From assembly GCA_036508555.1 (NCBI GenBank), contig DATCHD010000028.1, positions 1 through 64,000 of the forward strand: DNA of 64,000 bases. Direction: 5' to 3'. The notes beneath the pieces were generated by a model. That model did not search any database, was not told the DNA's origin, and saw only the letters and a list, made by a program, of their open reading frames with translations. Below, one piece after another: positions 56,565 to 64,000 of this stretch (positions within the stretch are counted from its first letter, which is position 1; each line of letters starts with the position of its first letter). The translations under genes and the position numbers were made by a program. The stretch is from CAINVV01 sp036508555. Its GTDB lineage: Bacteria; Bacteroidota; Bacteroidia; Bacteroidales; Prolixibacteraceae.

Positions 56565-58058
56565 TTATATGTTTTTTATTTGTTTCTCAAGCTGGATTTT
56601 CCAGTTTTGGTAGGCTTCCTCGTACTGATCCTTTTTTGAGCCGTCAGGCCGGACTGTATCAAGTTTTTGCAGACTGGAAAATGCCTCACTGGCCGATGCA
56701 TAATATCCGGAACCGATTCCGGCTCCCCTGGCGGCTCCGACCGAACCATCTGTATCATAGAGTTCTATGGTGGCACCTGTGACTCCCGCGAGGGTATCCC
56801 GGAATACCGGACTGAGGAACATATTGGCTTTTCCCGCCCGGATAACCTTTGCGTGGATCCCTATGTTTTCCATGATCTCCATGCCATATCTGAACGAGAA
56901 GACAATGCCTTCCTGGGCTGCCCTGAACAGGTGGGCATCTGTGTGGGTGTTGAATCCCAGTCCTGAAATCTGAGCCCCGATGTTTCTGTTCTGCAGGACG
57001 CGTTCTGCTCCGTTTCCGAAAGGTAGAATGCTCAGGCCTTCCGATCCGATGGCTACTGTGGCCGCTTTGTCGTTCATTTCCTGGTAAGAAAATTGTTTGT
57101 TGCCAACAAATTTGTTGAGCCAGGAATTCAATATACCCGTTCCGTTGATGCAGAGCAAAACGCCTAAGCGGGGATCCTTTTTGGTATGATTGACGTGAGC
57201 AAAGGTGTTAACCCTGGAAAGTGGGTCATATTTTACCTCTCCACTGACGCCATACACAACGCCGGAAGTGCCGGCTGTTGTAGCTATTTCACCCGGGTTC
57301 AGAACATTCAGGGAAAGAGCGTTATTGGGCTGATCTCCTGCGCGGTAACTGATTTTGGTGCCTTCGGCAAGACCGAGTTCGGCGGCCGCCTGAGCATTGA
57401 CGACACATTGTACCGAAAAAGTCGGAACGATGGCGGGAATCAGGGAAGGAGCAAATCCGTAATAGTTTAGGATGCTTTTTGCCACGGCATCCTCCTTGAA
57501 ATTCCAAAGAATTCCCTCTGATAATCCGCTGGCAGTGGTCTGAATCTCTCCCGACAGCTTCATGGCAATATAATCTCCCGGTAACATAATCTTGTCTATC
57601 TGGCGATATAATTCTGGTTCATTTTCCTTCACCCACATCAGTTTGGACGCGGTAAAATTTCCTGGTGAATTGAGCAGGCTGGCCAGGCAATTTTCTTCTC
57701 CCAGATCTTTAAAAGCCTTATTTCCGTAAACTGCAGCGCGGGAGTCGCACCAGATGATAGAGGGGCGCAGTACATTCTTATTCTTGTCTACCACTACCAG
57801 TCCGTGCATCTGGTAAGAAATACCGATGGAATCAATCGTTTTGGGGTCGGTTTTCGAGGTATTCAAAACATCACTGATAGCAAGTTTAAGGTTCTGCCAC
57901 CATGTTTCCGGGGATTGTTCAGCCCATCCGGACTGCAAGGCCATAATCTTCATTTCCTGTTTGGGGTAGAACGCCGAGGCAATGGATTTTCCAGTATTAC
58001 CATCAACAATTGATGCCTTAACGGATGAGCTCCCAATGTCGATTCCTAGTAGATGCAT
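56565..58058 (-). CDS. xylB: Xylulokinase
   Basis: A 497-residue FGGY kinase. LLGIDIGSSSVKASIVDG at the N-terminus binds phosphate; YQMHGLVVVD, RPSIIWCDSRA, and the second-domain GTSGVVYGV and GGKANMF-like region (RAGKANMFLSPVFRD) are typical. It phosphorylates xylulose to xylulose 5-phosphate for the pentose phosphate pathway. It is first gene of the xyl operon; a REP-type palindrome sits in its leader. Confidence 0.94.
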   Translation of the reverse strand: MHLLGIDIGSSSVKASIVDGNTGKSIASAFYPKQEMKIMALQSGWAEQSPETWWQNLKLAISDVLNTSKTDPKTIDSIGISYQMHGLVVVDKNKNVLRPSIIWCDSRAAVYGNKAFKDLGEENCLASLLNSPGNFTASKLMWVKENEPELYRQIDKIMLPGDYIAMKLSGEIQTTASGLSEGILWNFKEDAVAKSILNYYGFAPSLIPAIVPTFSVQCVVNAQAAAELGLAEGTKISYRAGDQPNNALSLNVLNPGEIATTAGTSGVVYGVSGEVKYDPLSRVNTFAHVNHTKKDPRLGVLLCINGTGILNSWLNKFVGNKQFSYQEMNDKAATVAIGSEGLSILPFGNGAERVLQNRNIGAQISGLGFNTHTDAHLFRAAQEGIVFSFRYGMEIMENIGIHAKVIRAGKANMFLSPVFRDTLAGVTGATIELYDTDGSVGAARGAGIGSGYYASASEAFSSLQKLDTVRPDGSKKDQYEEAYQNWKIQLEKQIKNI

Positions 58059-58105
58059 ATTGTATGTTGTATAAATTGAGTGATCAATGTAGTAAAATGG
58101 CAGAA

Positions 58106-58159
58106 CGTCATGCTGTCATCCCTCGTTTCAAACGAGGGATAGCGGTGTTCAGCATGACG
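58106..58159. repeat. Nested palindrome: REP element inside CGTCATGCTG/CAGCATGACG arms
   Basis: The inner 23-bp palindrome (58118-58140) is identical to that at 14645-14667. Outer arms CGTCATGCTG (58106-58115) and CAGCATGACG (58150-58159) are perfect. It lies between xylB and the divergent arabinofuranosidase gene, within the probable xylB leader. Confidence 0.85.
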
Positions 58160-58200
58160 CTGGATGCTTAAAACTTTACCCATCCTGATGTCAGATTCAT

Positions 58201-58208
58201 CAAATATA
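58201..58208 (-). promoter_or_regulatory. -7 box for xylB
   Basis: Minus strand TATATTTG matches TAnnTTTG. It gives a leader of about 135 bases that includes the nested palindrome. No clear -33 box. Confidence 0.4.
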
Positions 58209-58344
58209 AAGACATATTTGAGCTGAAGGTTATGCTAAATGATGTTTTTTTTCAAAATTTTCAAAATTGCGGGAGGCTGCCGGGCAGTTTTGGCGGATAT
58301 CAGAAAATGCGTATTTTTACTTCAACGATCTAAAATTCCTGAAG

Positions 58345-59880
58345 ATGAAAAAATCCATTCTGTTTTCTTTTATGCTAAGCCTTGTTTTTGCTGGCTTTTC
58401 GTTAGTTGGAATGGCACAATCCGCAATTGTTGTTCATGCAGACCAACCGGGGGCAAAAATCGATAAGGCCATCTACGGCCATTTTGCCGAACACCTGGGA
58501 CATTGTATATATGGCGGTATTTGGGTTGGTGAGAAATCTGATATCCCAAACATCCGGGGGTACCGTTCTGATGTGGTCAATGCATTAAAAGATCTGAGCG
58601 TACCTTTGATTCGCTGGCCCGGGGGATGTTTCGCTGACACCTATCACTGGAAAGACGGTATTGGTCCCAAATCGGAGAGACCTTCCATCATCAATGTGCA
58701 CTGGGGCGGCGTTACGGAAGACAATAGTTTCGGAACACATGAATTTCTTGATTTCTGTGAGCTGATTGGTGCAGATGCCTATGTCAACCTGAATGTAGGG
58801 AGTGGAACGGTACGTGAGGCTTCCGAATGGGTCGAATATGTCACTTCCTCGAACGAGAGTCCGATGACCAAACTTCGCAAACAAAACGGACGCGAAAAGC
58901 CCTGGAATGTAAAGTATTGGGCAGTAGGAAATGAAACCTGGGGTTGTGGCGGAAACATGCGACCCGAGTATTATTCGGATATTTATCGCCAGTTCTCAAC
59001 CTTTATGCGTGCTCCGGGGATGTACAAAATTGCCAGTGGAGCCAATGTGGAAGATTACAAGTGGACAGAGATAATGATGAAGGAATCCGCCAGATATATG
59101 AACGGACTCTCTCTTCACTATTATACAGTACCGGATAACTGGCAGAAGAAAGGCTCCGCAACCATTTTTGATGAAGCGAAATGGTTCATTACCCTTCAGA
59201 AGACCCTGAAAATGGAGGAACTTGTCACCAAACATTCTGCAATCATGGATCAATACGATCCTAAAAAAAGAGTCGGATTACTTGTCGACGAGTGGGGATG
59301 CTGGTACGATGTTGAACCAGGCACGAATCCTGGCTTTCTTTTTCAGCAAAGCACTTTAAGGGATGCCCTGGTTGCCGGTATCAATCTGAATATTTACAAC
59401 AATCATGCAGACAGGGTGAGGATGAGCAACATTGCCCAGATGATCAATGTCCTTCAATCGGTGATCCTGACGAGGGATAAAGAGATGGTTCTGACACCAA
59501 CTTATTATGTTTTCAAGATGTACAAGGTTCACCAGGATGCTGTGTTGCTGCCGGTTGAGATAAAATGCAACAAGTATACTTATGAAGGACAATCAGTTGA
59601 TGCGGTGAACTGCTCCGCTTCCATCAAAGAAGGCATCATCAGTATCACGGTATGTAACTTGGATCCCAATAAGCCGCAAGAGATCAGCTTCGACCTTCCC
59701 GGCACAAAGCTTTCAAAAATTAGTGGTAAAATTGTGACTGCAGAGAAGATCAATTCTTACAATGATTTTGGCAAAAAGGAAGAGGTCACCATGACAGATT
59801 TCAAAAATGCTAAAATTGCCAGCGGAAAAATTGAAACGGTTTTGCCGGCAAAATCGGTGGTTCTGTTACAACTGCAATAA
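58345..59880 (+). CDS. GH51 alpha-L-arabinofuranosidase
   Basis: A 511-residue exported GH51 enzyme with a signal peptide (1-25, ending GMAQS). IRWPGGCFADTYHW (89-102) is the family signature, acid/base Glu197 lies in GNETWG and nucleophile Glu316 in VDEWG; a C-terminal beta-sandwich follows. It releases arabinose from arabinoxylan, arabinan or oligosaccharides. The upstream frame extension is rejected because the signal peptide starts at this ATG. It faces the xyl operon, consistent with joint use of arabinoxylan sugars. Confidence 0.94.
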   Translation: MKKSILFSFMLSLVFAGFSLVGMAQSAIVVHADQPGAKIDKAIYGHFAEHLGHCIYGGIWVGEKSDIPNIRGYRSDVVNALKDLSVPLIRWPGGCFADTYHWKDGIGPKSERPSIINVHWGGVTEDNSFGTHEFLDFCELIGADAYVNLNVGSGTVREASEWVEYVTSSNESPMTKLRKQNGREKPWNVKYWAVGNETWGCGGNMRPEYYSDIYRQFSTFMRAPGMYKIASGANVEDYKWTEIMMKESARYMNGLSLHYYTVPDNWQKKGSATIFDEAKWFITLQKTLKMEELVTKHSAIMDQYDPKKRVGLLVDEWGCWYDVEPGTNPGFLFQQSTLRDALVAGINLNIYNNHADRVRMSNIAQMINVLQSVILTRDKEMVLTPTYYVFKMYKVHQDAVLLPVEIKCNKYTYEGQSVDAVNCSASIKEGIISITVCNLDPNKPQEISFDLPGTKLSKISGKIVTAEKINSYNDFGKKEEVTMTDFKNAKIASGKIETVLPAKSVVLLQLQ

Positions 59881-59965
59881 TATTATCACTTTTGAAAAAG
59901 ATAATTGACTTACAGTTTTTGTTAGTGAATTATTCTTAAACAGATGTAAATAAGTAATTTGGTTT

Positions 59966-60850
59966 ATGAAAAAGATCCTGGCAGTGATTAGCGCCGGCAA
60001 GGTCCTGGTATCCGACGGAGCCTGGGGAACTTTCCTCCAGCAAAAAGGTTTGAAACCGGGTGAATGTCCGGAGGAGTGGAATGTTACTCGTCCCAATGAT
60101 GTCCTGGCTATTGCCAGGAGTTATTTTGACGCCGGTGCAGATATGGTCGAAACCAACAGTTTCGGCGGTAGCCGCTTCAAACTAGCCAAATATGGTTTCG
60201 GAGAAAAGGTCTTTGAATTCAATAAGGCTGCAGCGGAGATCAGCAGGCAGGCCGCCGGTCCCGAACGTTTTGTTTTAGGTTCTGTCGGCCCTACCGGGAA
60301 GCTGCTCCTCATGGAAGAGGTGACAGAAGAAGAGCTTTACGAAGCATTTAAAGAACAATGTATGGCCTTGGAAGCAGGCGGCGTTAATGCCATCATGATT
60401 GAAACCATGACGGATCTGGATGAGGCCAGAATTGCCGTGAAGGCAGCGAAAGAAAATACCTCTTGCGAGGTCTTTTGTACCATGACATTTGAAAAGATCA
60501 TCGGTGGGGGATTCCGCACCATGATGGGCATTTCTCCATCCGAAATGGCCGAATCCCTCGTGGAAGCCGGAGCCGATCTGATCGGAACCAACTGCGGTAA
60601 TGGCATGAAGGATATGATTGGCATGGTGAAAGAAATCAGATCGGTTAATCCGACCATACCGGTACTTGTGCATGCCAACGCTGGAATGCCCAGGCTCCTG
60701 GATGGAGTGACAACTTTCCCGGAGACACCGGAAGACATGGCTTCCAGAGTGAAAGATATCATCGCGGCCGGCGCGAATATTGTTGGCGGCTGTTGCGGCA
60801 CTACTCCGGCACACATCAGAAAAGTACGAGAAGTCGTTAATGCTTTGTAA
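59966..60850 (+). CDS. Homocysteine S-methyltransferase domain protein (split MetH)
   Basis: A 294-residue stand-alone homocysteine-binding barrel. Zinc ligands are Cys210 (GTNCGNG) and Cys276-Cys277 (GGCCGTTP); SDGAWGTFLQQKGLKPGECP is the usual start. It lacks folate, cobalamin and activation domains of full-length MetH (over 1200 residues). The next gene encodes a MetH activation-like domain, so methionine synthase is apparently split, with folate- and B12-binding parts elsewhere. A methylmenaquinone-like or other methyl donor role cannot be excluded. Confidence 0.88.
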   Translation: MKKILAVISAGKVLVSDGAWGTFLQQKGLKPGECPEEWNVTRPNDVLAIARSYFDAGADMVETNSFGGSRFKLAKYGFGEKVFEFNKAAAEISRQAAGPERFVLGSVGPTGKLLLMEEVTEEELYEAFKEQCMALEAGGVNAIMIETMTDLDEARIAVKAAKENTSCEVFCTMTFEKIIGGGFRTMMGISPSEMAESLVEAGADLIGTNCGNGMKDMIGMVKEIRSVNPTIPVLVHANAGMPRLLDGVTTFPETPEDMASRVKDIIAAGANIVGGCCGTTPAHIRKVREVVNAL

Positions 60851-60857
60851 GTCAAAT

Positions 60858-61547
60858 ATGATGAGGGAATATTCATTCAAGTACAGTGATCTGAGTGTCG
60901 ATCTTAAGAATTTGCACAAGGTTCTCGGATTTCCCGATGAACCACTACCTGCTCCTTTTGATGACTACCTGGCTGAGGCACTGGATTTTGCATCACAGCT
61001 GACGGAAATAAGGGCTTCCTGGGTGCTGGCAGAAAATGTGCATATCGATTTCACCCGGGGCTGCATTCACGTTGGGGATAAGACTTTCCTGGTAGGTAAA
61101 ACAGTGTGTAAAGAATTGAGAGGCAGTGAGAAACTGATATTTTTTGTTTGTACTGCAGGACATTCTTTGAGCAAAAAATCGCATGATTTGCTGAAAGGGG
61201 AGGATCCGGCGAAGGGATATTTCTATGACCAGGTAGGAACTTTTGTTGTTGAGGCAGCCGGTGATAAAATGCAAAGCCTTGTCAGAGAGGAGTTTTTGAT
61301 CAATGGTGAGTGCATAACTAACCGGTATAGTCCGGGTTACTGCCACTGGAGCGTCGCCGATCAGCACCTGCTATTTTCCTTGTTTCCATCGACCCCATGT
61401 GGGGTAACACTCACCGAATCAGCCTTAATGAATCCTGTAAAATCTATAAGCGGGTTAATTGGAATCGGCAGTGAGGTGAAATTCCGGGATTATCCCTGCA
61501 CACTTTGTTTAAACCTGAACTGCATTTATCGCAGGGTAGCATCCTGA
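60858..61547 (+). CDS. Methionine synthase activation domain-like protein
   Basis: A 229-residue protein resembling the C-terminal AdoMet-binding reactivation domain of MetH. NRYSPGYCHWSVADQ (about 156-170) is the characteristic RxSPGY motif; FFVCTAGHSLSKKSHDLL and TESALMNPVKSISGLIGIG (the last near the C-terminus) also match. It ends with a Cys cluster (YPCTLCLNLNCIYR) that could hold a cofactor. The ATG at 60858 is used; frames starting earlier overlap the upstream gene. It probably reduces and remethylates the cobalamin of a B12 protein made elsewhere. Confidence 0.82.
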   Translation: MMREYSFKYSDLSVDLKNLHKVLGFPDEPLPAPFDDYLAEALDFASQLTEIRASWVLAENVHIDFTRGCIHVGDKTFLVGKTVCKELRGSEKLIFFVCTAGHSLSKKSHDLLKGEDPAKGYFYDQVGTFVVEAAGDKMQSLVREEFLINGECITNRYSPGYCHWSVADQHLLFSLFPSTPCGVTLTESALMNPVKSISGLIGIGSEVKFRDYPCTLCLNLNCIYRRVAS

Positions 61548-61615
61548 CTATTTCATTGCCCGAATTATTTACCTAATGTTAATATTCATCCTTTTCAAAA
61601 ATCAAATCGAATACA

Positions 61616-61623
61616 TAACTTTG
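61616..61623 (+). promoter_or_regulatory. -7 box of fbaA
   Basis: TAACTTTG matches TAnnTTTG, 27 bp before the start codon. A T-rich segment at 61592-61595 is in place of a clear -33. Confidence 0.55.
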
Positions 61624-61650
61624 TGACCGTCAAATTAAAAACATATCATT

Positions 61651-62730
61651 ATGAATAGAATAGCTGAGGTCGTTAAACCAGGAGTGGTTACAGGAACCGA
61701 TTTGCAATACATCTTTAAGGTAGCCAAAGCTAATAGTTTTGCCCTGCCTGCTGTCAATGTTGTAGGCTCATCTTCAGTGAACGCAGTGATGGAAGCTGCC
61801 GTTGCTGCCCATGCTCCGGTCATGATTCAATTTTCCAATGGAGGCGCTATCTTCAATGCAGGAAAAGGATTGAAATTAGAAGGTTTGCAGGCTGGAGTGC
61901 TTGGTGGTATTGCGGGTGCCAGGCATATTCACACCTTAGCCGAAGCATACGGCGTTCGCGTGGTGCTTCACACCGACCATGCCGCAAAAAAATTACTTCC
62001 GTGGATTGACGGTCTGCTCGATGAGAGTGAAAAACACTTTGCCCAGACGGGGAAACCGCTTTTCAGCTCACATATGCTGGATCTTTCCGAAGAGCCGCTT
62101 GTCGAAAATATCGCCATCTGCAAAAAATACCTTGAGCGCATGAGCAAGATCGGCATGACCCTTGAGATTGAATTAGGTATCACAGGTGGGGAAGAGGATG
62201 GAATCGATAACAGTGGTGTCGACAACAGTCTGCTTTATACCCAGCCTGCCGATGTCTGCTATGCTTACGAAGAGCTGAGCAAGATTTCTTCCAATTTTAC
62301 CATTGCGGCTTCTTTTGGCAATGTACATGGTGTTTATAAGCCTGGCAATGTGAAACTTATGCCAATTATTCTAAAAAATTCACAGGAATATATCAAGTCA
62401 AAATTAGGCCTGAAAGACGAGCATCCTGTTAATTTTGTTTTCCACGGCGGCTCTGGTTCATCACACGCTGAGATTCGAGAAGCCATCGGTTATGGTGTCG
62501 TTAAAATGAATATTGACACAGATACCCAATGGGCTTACTGGGACGGTATCCGTCTGTTTGAAGCAAAGAATCACGATTATCTGCAGGGTCAGATCGGTAA
62601 CCCGGAAGGTGCCGACAAACCAAACAAGAAATTTTATGATCCTCGCGTTTGGGTAAGAAAAGCAGAAGAGACCTTGATCGCCCGTCTGAAGATCGCTTTC
62701 GAAGACCTCAATGCCATCAACAGCATTTAA
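61651..62730 (+). CDS. fbaA: Fructose-bisphosphate aldolase, class II
   Basis: A 359-residue class IIA aldolase, the length of E. coli FbaA. VVLHTDHAAKKLLPW (about 104-118) has the zinc-binding His, LEIELGITGGEEDGID the Glu region, NVHGVYKPGNVKL the second His, and FHGGSGSSHAEI plus KMNIDTDTQWAYWDG the phosphate-binding loops. It splits fructose 1,6-bisphosphate in glycolysis and works in reverse in gluconeogenesis. Single-gene unit with promoter box and terminator. Confidence 0.96.
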   Translation: MNRIAEVVKPGVVTGTDLQYIFKVAKANSFALPAVNVVGSSSVNAVMEAAVAAHAPVMIQFSNGGAIFNAGKGLKLEGLQAGVLGGIAGARHIHTLAEAYGVRVVLHTDHAAKKLLPWIDGLLDESEKHFAQTGKPLFSSHMLDLSEEPLVENIAICKKYLERMSKIGMTLEIELGITGGEEDGIDNSGVDNSLLYTQPADVCYAYEELSKISSNFTIAASFGNVHGVYKPGNVKLMPIILKNSQEYIKSKLGLKDEHPVNFVFHGGSGSSHAEIREAIGYGVVKMNIDTDTQWAYWDGIRLFEAKNHDYLQGQIGNPEGADKPNKKFYDPRVWVRKAEETLIARLKIAFEDLNAINSI

Positions 62731-62755
62731 TTGCTGACAGGATATTGATAAAAGG

Positions 62756-62785
62756 ACCGTCCGGGTAACCGCGACGGTTTTTTTA
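62756..62785 (+). terminator. Rho-independent terminator of fbaA
   Basis: ACCGTC (62756-62761) and GACGGT (62773-62778) form a 6-bp stem followed by a run of seven T. Confidence 0.85.
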
Positions 62786-62806
62786 TTGGTATTTTTGGGC
62801 ATTCTA

Positions 62807-62873
62807 CACGCTCCAACGGATTTGCAATCCGTTGGAGAAAGATTACCAGCGGATTGCAAATCCGCTGGAGCGT
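62807..62873. repeat. Nested palindromes with CGCTCCA/TGGAGCG arms
   Basis: Two inner palindromes, CTCCAACGGA/TCCGTTGGAG type at 62811-62837 and AGCGGATTGCAAATCCGCT at 62848-62866, lie inside outer arms ACGCTCCA and TGGAGCGT. The right part repeats 16848-16866. Confidence 0.85.
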
Positions 62874-62883
62874 GTGCGACCCT

Positions 62884-62909
62884 CCGGTCCCTGAGCCTGT
62901 CGAAGGGCC
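62884..62909. repeat. 26-bp dispersed repeat, second copy
   Basis: Identical to 14742-14767. In both places it lies just downstream of TCCGCTGGAGC-type sequence. Confidence 0.85.
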
Positions 62910-62932
62910 CCATGGCTTAAATAAATATTACC

Positions 62933-64000
62933 ATGAAGTTGTTGCTTACTTTAGTACTCCTACTTATACTCCCAATTGGGATGTATGCCCAAAAAACAAC
63001 TTCTTCTCCGAAAAAAACCGATGCATTGTACCAGGAAGCCCTGACCCTTTCCAAAGAGAGAAATTCCCAAAAGTCTGCCGTGCGACTTCACGAAATTCTG
63101 AAGCTAGATTCCACTTTTTATATGGCATTCTTTGCTCTGGCCGACCTTTCCCATGAAAGTGGGAAGGAGGATGAGGAGCTTGGATTTCTGCAAAGAGGAC
63201 TGGCCATTTCCGGAAGTTCCTATCCTGCTGGTTTTAAATTCCTCGCGCAGATTCTCTTTAAAAGGGCCGAATATACTGCTGCATTAAACAGAATAGAACA
63301 TTTTGCTACCCTTCAAAAATCACTCCACCCTGACGAACAGCTCTTGCTCGAATCCTGCCGTTTCTCGGTTTTTGCAGTCAGTCATCCTGTGCCTTTCCAA
63401 CCCATCGACCCTGGTTCGTCCATTAACACAGACGCGGAAGAATACTGGCCATCCCTTAATGCTGAGAGTAATGAGCTCATCTTCACACGTATGTTAACAA
63501 AGGATGATAACGGTCTGAAAATCAAGAATCCGCAGGAAGATTTTTATGTTTCTCATAGGGATTCAGGCTACTGGAAAAAGGCCGTACCGCTTGGTCCGCC
63601 GGTCAATACAGACGAAAACGAAGGCGCCCAGACCCTGTCAGCCGACGGGCGGTTACTTATTTTTACCGGATGCGGGAGAACAGATGGTATTGGCAGCTGT
63701 GATCTCTACATTTCAGTTTACGAAAATGGTCACTGGACGGTCCCTGTCAATATGGGAGAGCCCGTCAACAGTGGTGCCTGGGAGTCCCAACCATCCCTGT
63801 CAGCCGATGGCAAGACCCTCTATTTCGTTAGCAACAGAAGAGGGGGCAAAGGAAATATGGATATCTGGAAAGCGGTGAAGACTTCAGTTTCCCACGAAGG
63901 AATACCACTGTTTGGCGATGTTACCAATGTGGCTGAAATTAACACCTTTGGAAATGATCATTCCCCGTTCATTCATCCGGATGGGAAGACGCTTTACTTC
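62933..64000 (+). CDS. Exported TPR/PD40 beta-propeller protein (OmpA-family type), 3' end off the window
   Basis: The frame starts at ATG 62933 and stays open to the window end (356 residues). A signal peptide (1-20, ending MYAQ) is followed by a TPR-like helical region (about 25-130: KSAVRLHEILKLDSTFYMAF, EDEELGFLQRGLAI). PD40 repeats follow (NTDAEEYWPSLNAESNELIF, EGAQTLSADGRLLIFTG, WESQPSLSADGKTLYFVSNR). This architecture is that of Bacteroidota OmpA-family outer-membrane proteins with a C-terminal peptidoglycan-binding domain, which would lie beyond the edge. Such proteins include gliding or type IX secretion-associated ones. Confidence 0.8.
   Translation, partial: MKLLLTLVLLLILPIGMYAQKTTSSPKKTDALYQEALTLSKERNSQKSAVRLHEILKLDSTFYMAFFALADLSHESGKEDEELGFLQRGLAISGSSYPAGFKFLAQILFKRAEYTAALNRIEHFATLQKSLHPDEQLLLESCRFSVFAVSHPVPFQPIDPGSSINTDAEEYWPSLNAESNELIFTRMLTKDDNGLKIKNPQEDFYVSHRDSGYWKKAVPLGPPVNTDENEGAQTLSADGRLLIFTGCGRTDGIGSCDLYISVYENGHWTVPVNMGEPVNSGAWESQPSLSADGKTLYFVSNRRGGKGNMDIWKAVKTSVSHEGIPLFGDVTNVAEINTFGNDHSPFIHPDGKTLYF

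Overview
This window looks like chromosomal DNA of a Bacteroidota bacterium, probably Bacteroidales-like. Many genes follow the phylum's promoter form (-33 TTTG, about 17-20 bp, -7 TAnnTTTG), and ribosome binding sites are mostly absent. Markers common in the phylum occur in their usual contexts: rpmB-rpmG-DUF4295-ftsY-rimO, DUF4494, an S46 peptidase, a succinyl-type ornithine transcarbamylase, and an exported TPR/PD40 protein. No rRNA, CRISPR array, intact transposase or integrase was found. LAYOUT. 1-2957: end of a nucleotidyltransferase plus PqqD-like gene pair, then a toxin-antitoxin hotspot of intact and broken modules (DUF5615 remnant, HicB with HicA debris, intact hicBA, orphan Phd-like antitoxin). 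A 77-bp promoter-bearing direct repeat precedes two of them. 3061-3890: GC-rich, non-coding, full of GCAA-capped hairpins on the minus strand; a candidate large structured RNA. 4183-9468: lipid kinase, then an operon of ABC exporter, Ppx/GppA and an NtrC-type regulator. 9559-25742: the arginine/proline/carbamoyl-phosphate region. carAB diverges from argR-GNAT-argG-argC-argD-proC-XRE/cupin-proB-proA-argF'-argB-argE. carAB has a leader peptide and an overlapping attenuator. Pro90 in ArgF' argues for the N-succinyl variant of the pathway. 25714-35392: housekeeping genes (DUF4494, rimO, ftsY, L33, L28), CPBP protease, HD protein, S46 dipeptidyl peptidase, Tat-exported dienelactone hydrolase, radical-SAM maturase. 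35414-46595: accessory region with a PIN/DUF6364 toxin-antitoxin pair, tRNA-Pro(CGG), a graveyard of sugar-gene fragments, a two-domain class II aldolase, and a type I restriction-modification system. An oppositely oriented XRE-ImmA-PIN cassette sits inside that system. 46692-49398: an arsR-thioredoxin-arsF-arsG-arsP cluster that looks specialised for organoarsenicals. 49510-64000: lipoprotein, an NRAMP-like transporter paired with a soluble MgtE-N/CBS protein (likely Mg2+), xylB-xylA-xylose transporter facing a GH51 arabinofuranosidase, a split methionine synthase pair, fructose-bisphosphate aldolase, and the start of a PD40 protein. HOW IT FITS. Carbamoyl phosphate from CarAB feeds ArgF'; proline and arginine synthesis share glutamate and are co-transcribed. 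The arabinofuranosidase, xylose pathway and aldolases point to plant-polysaccharide pentose use. Palindromic REP-like elements with CCCTCG/CGAGGG arms are scattered in intergenic gaps, mostly within or next to operons. Start codons were moved where a -7 box overlapped the longest reading frame or where family N-termini clearly began later. Everything here is from reading the sequence; no database search was run.
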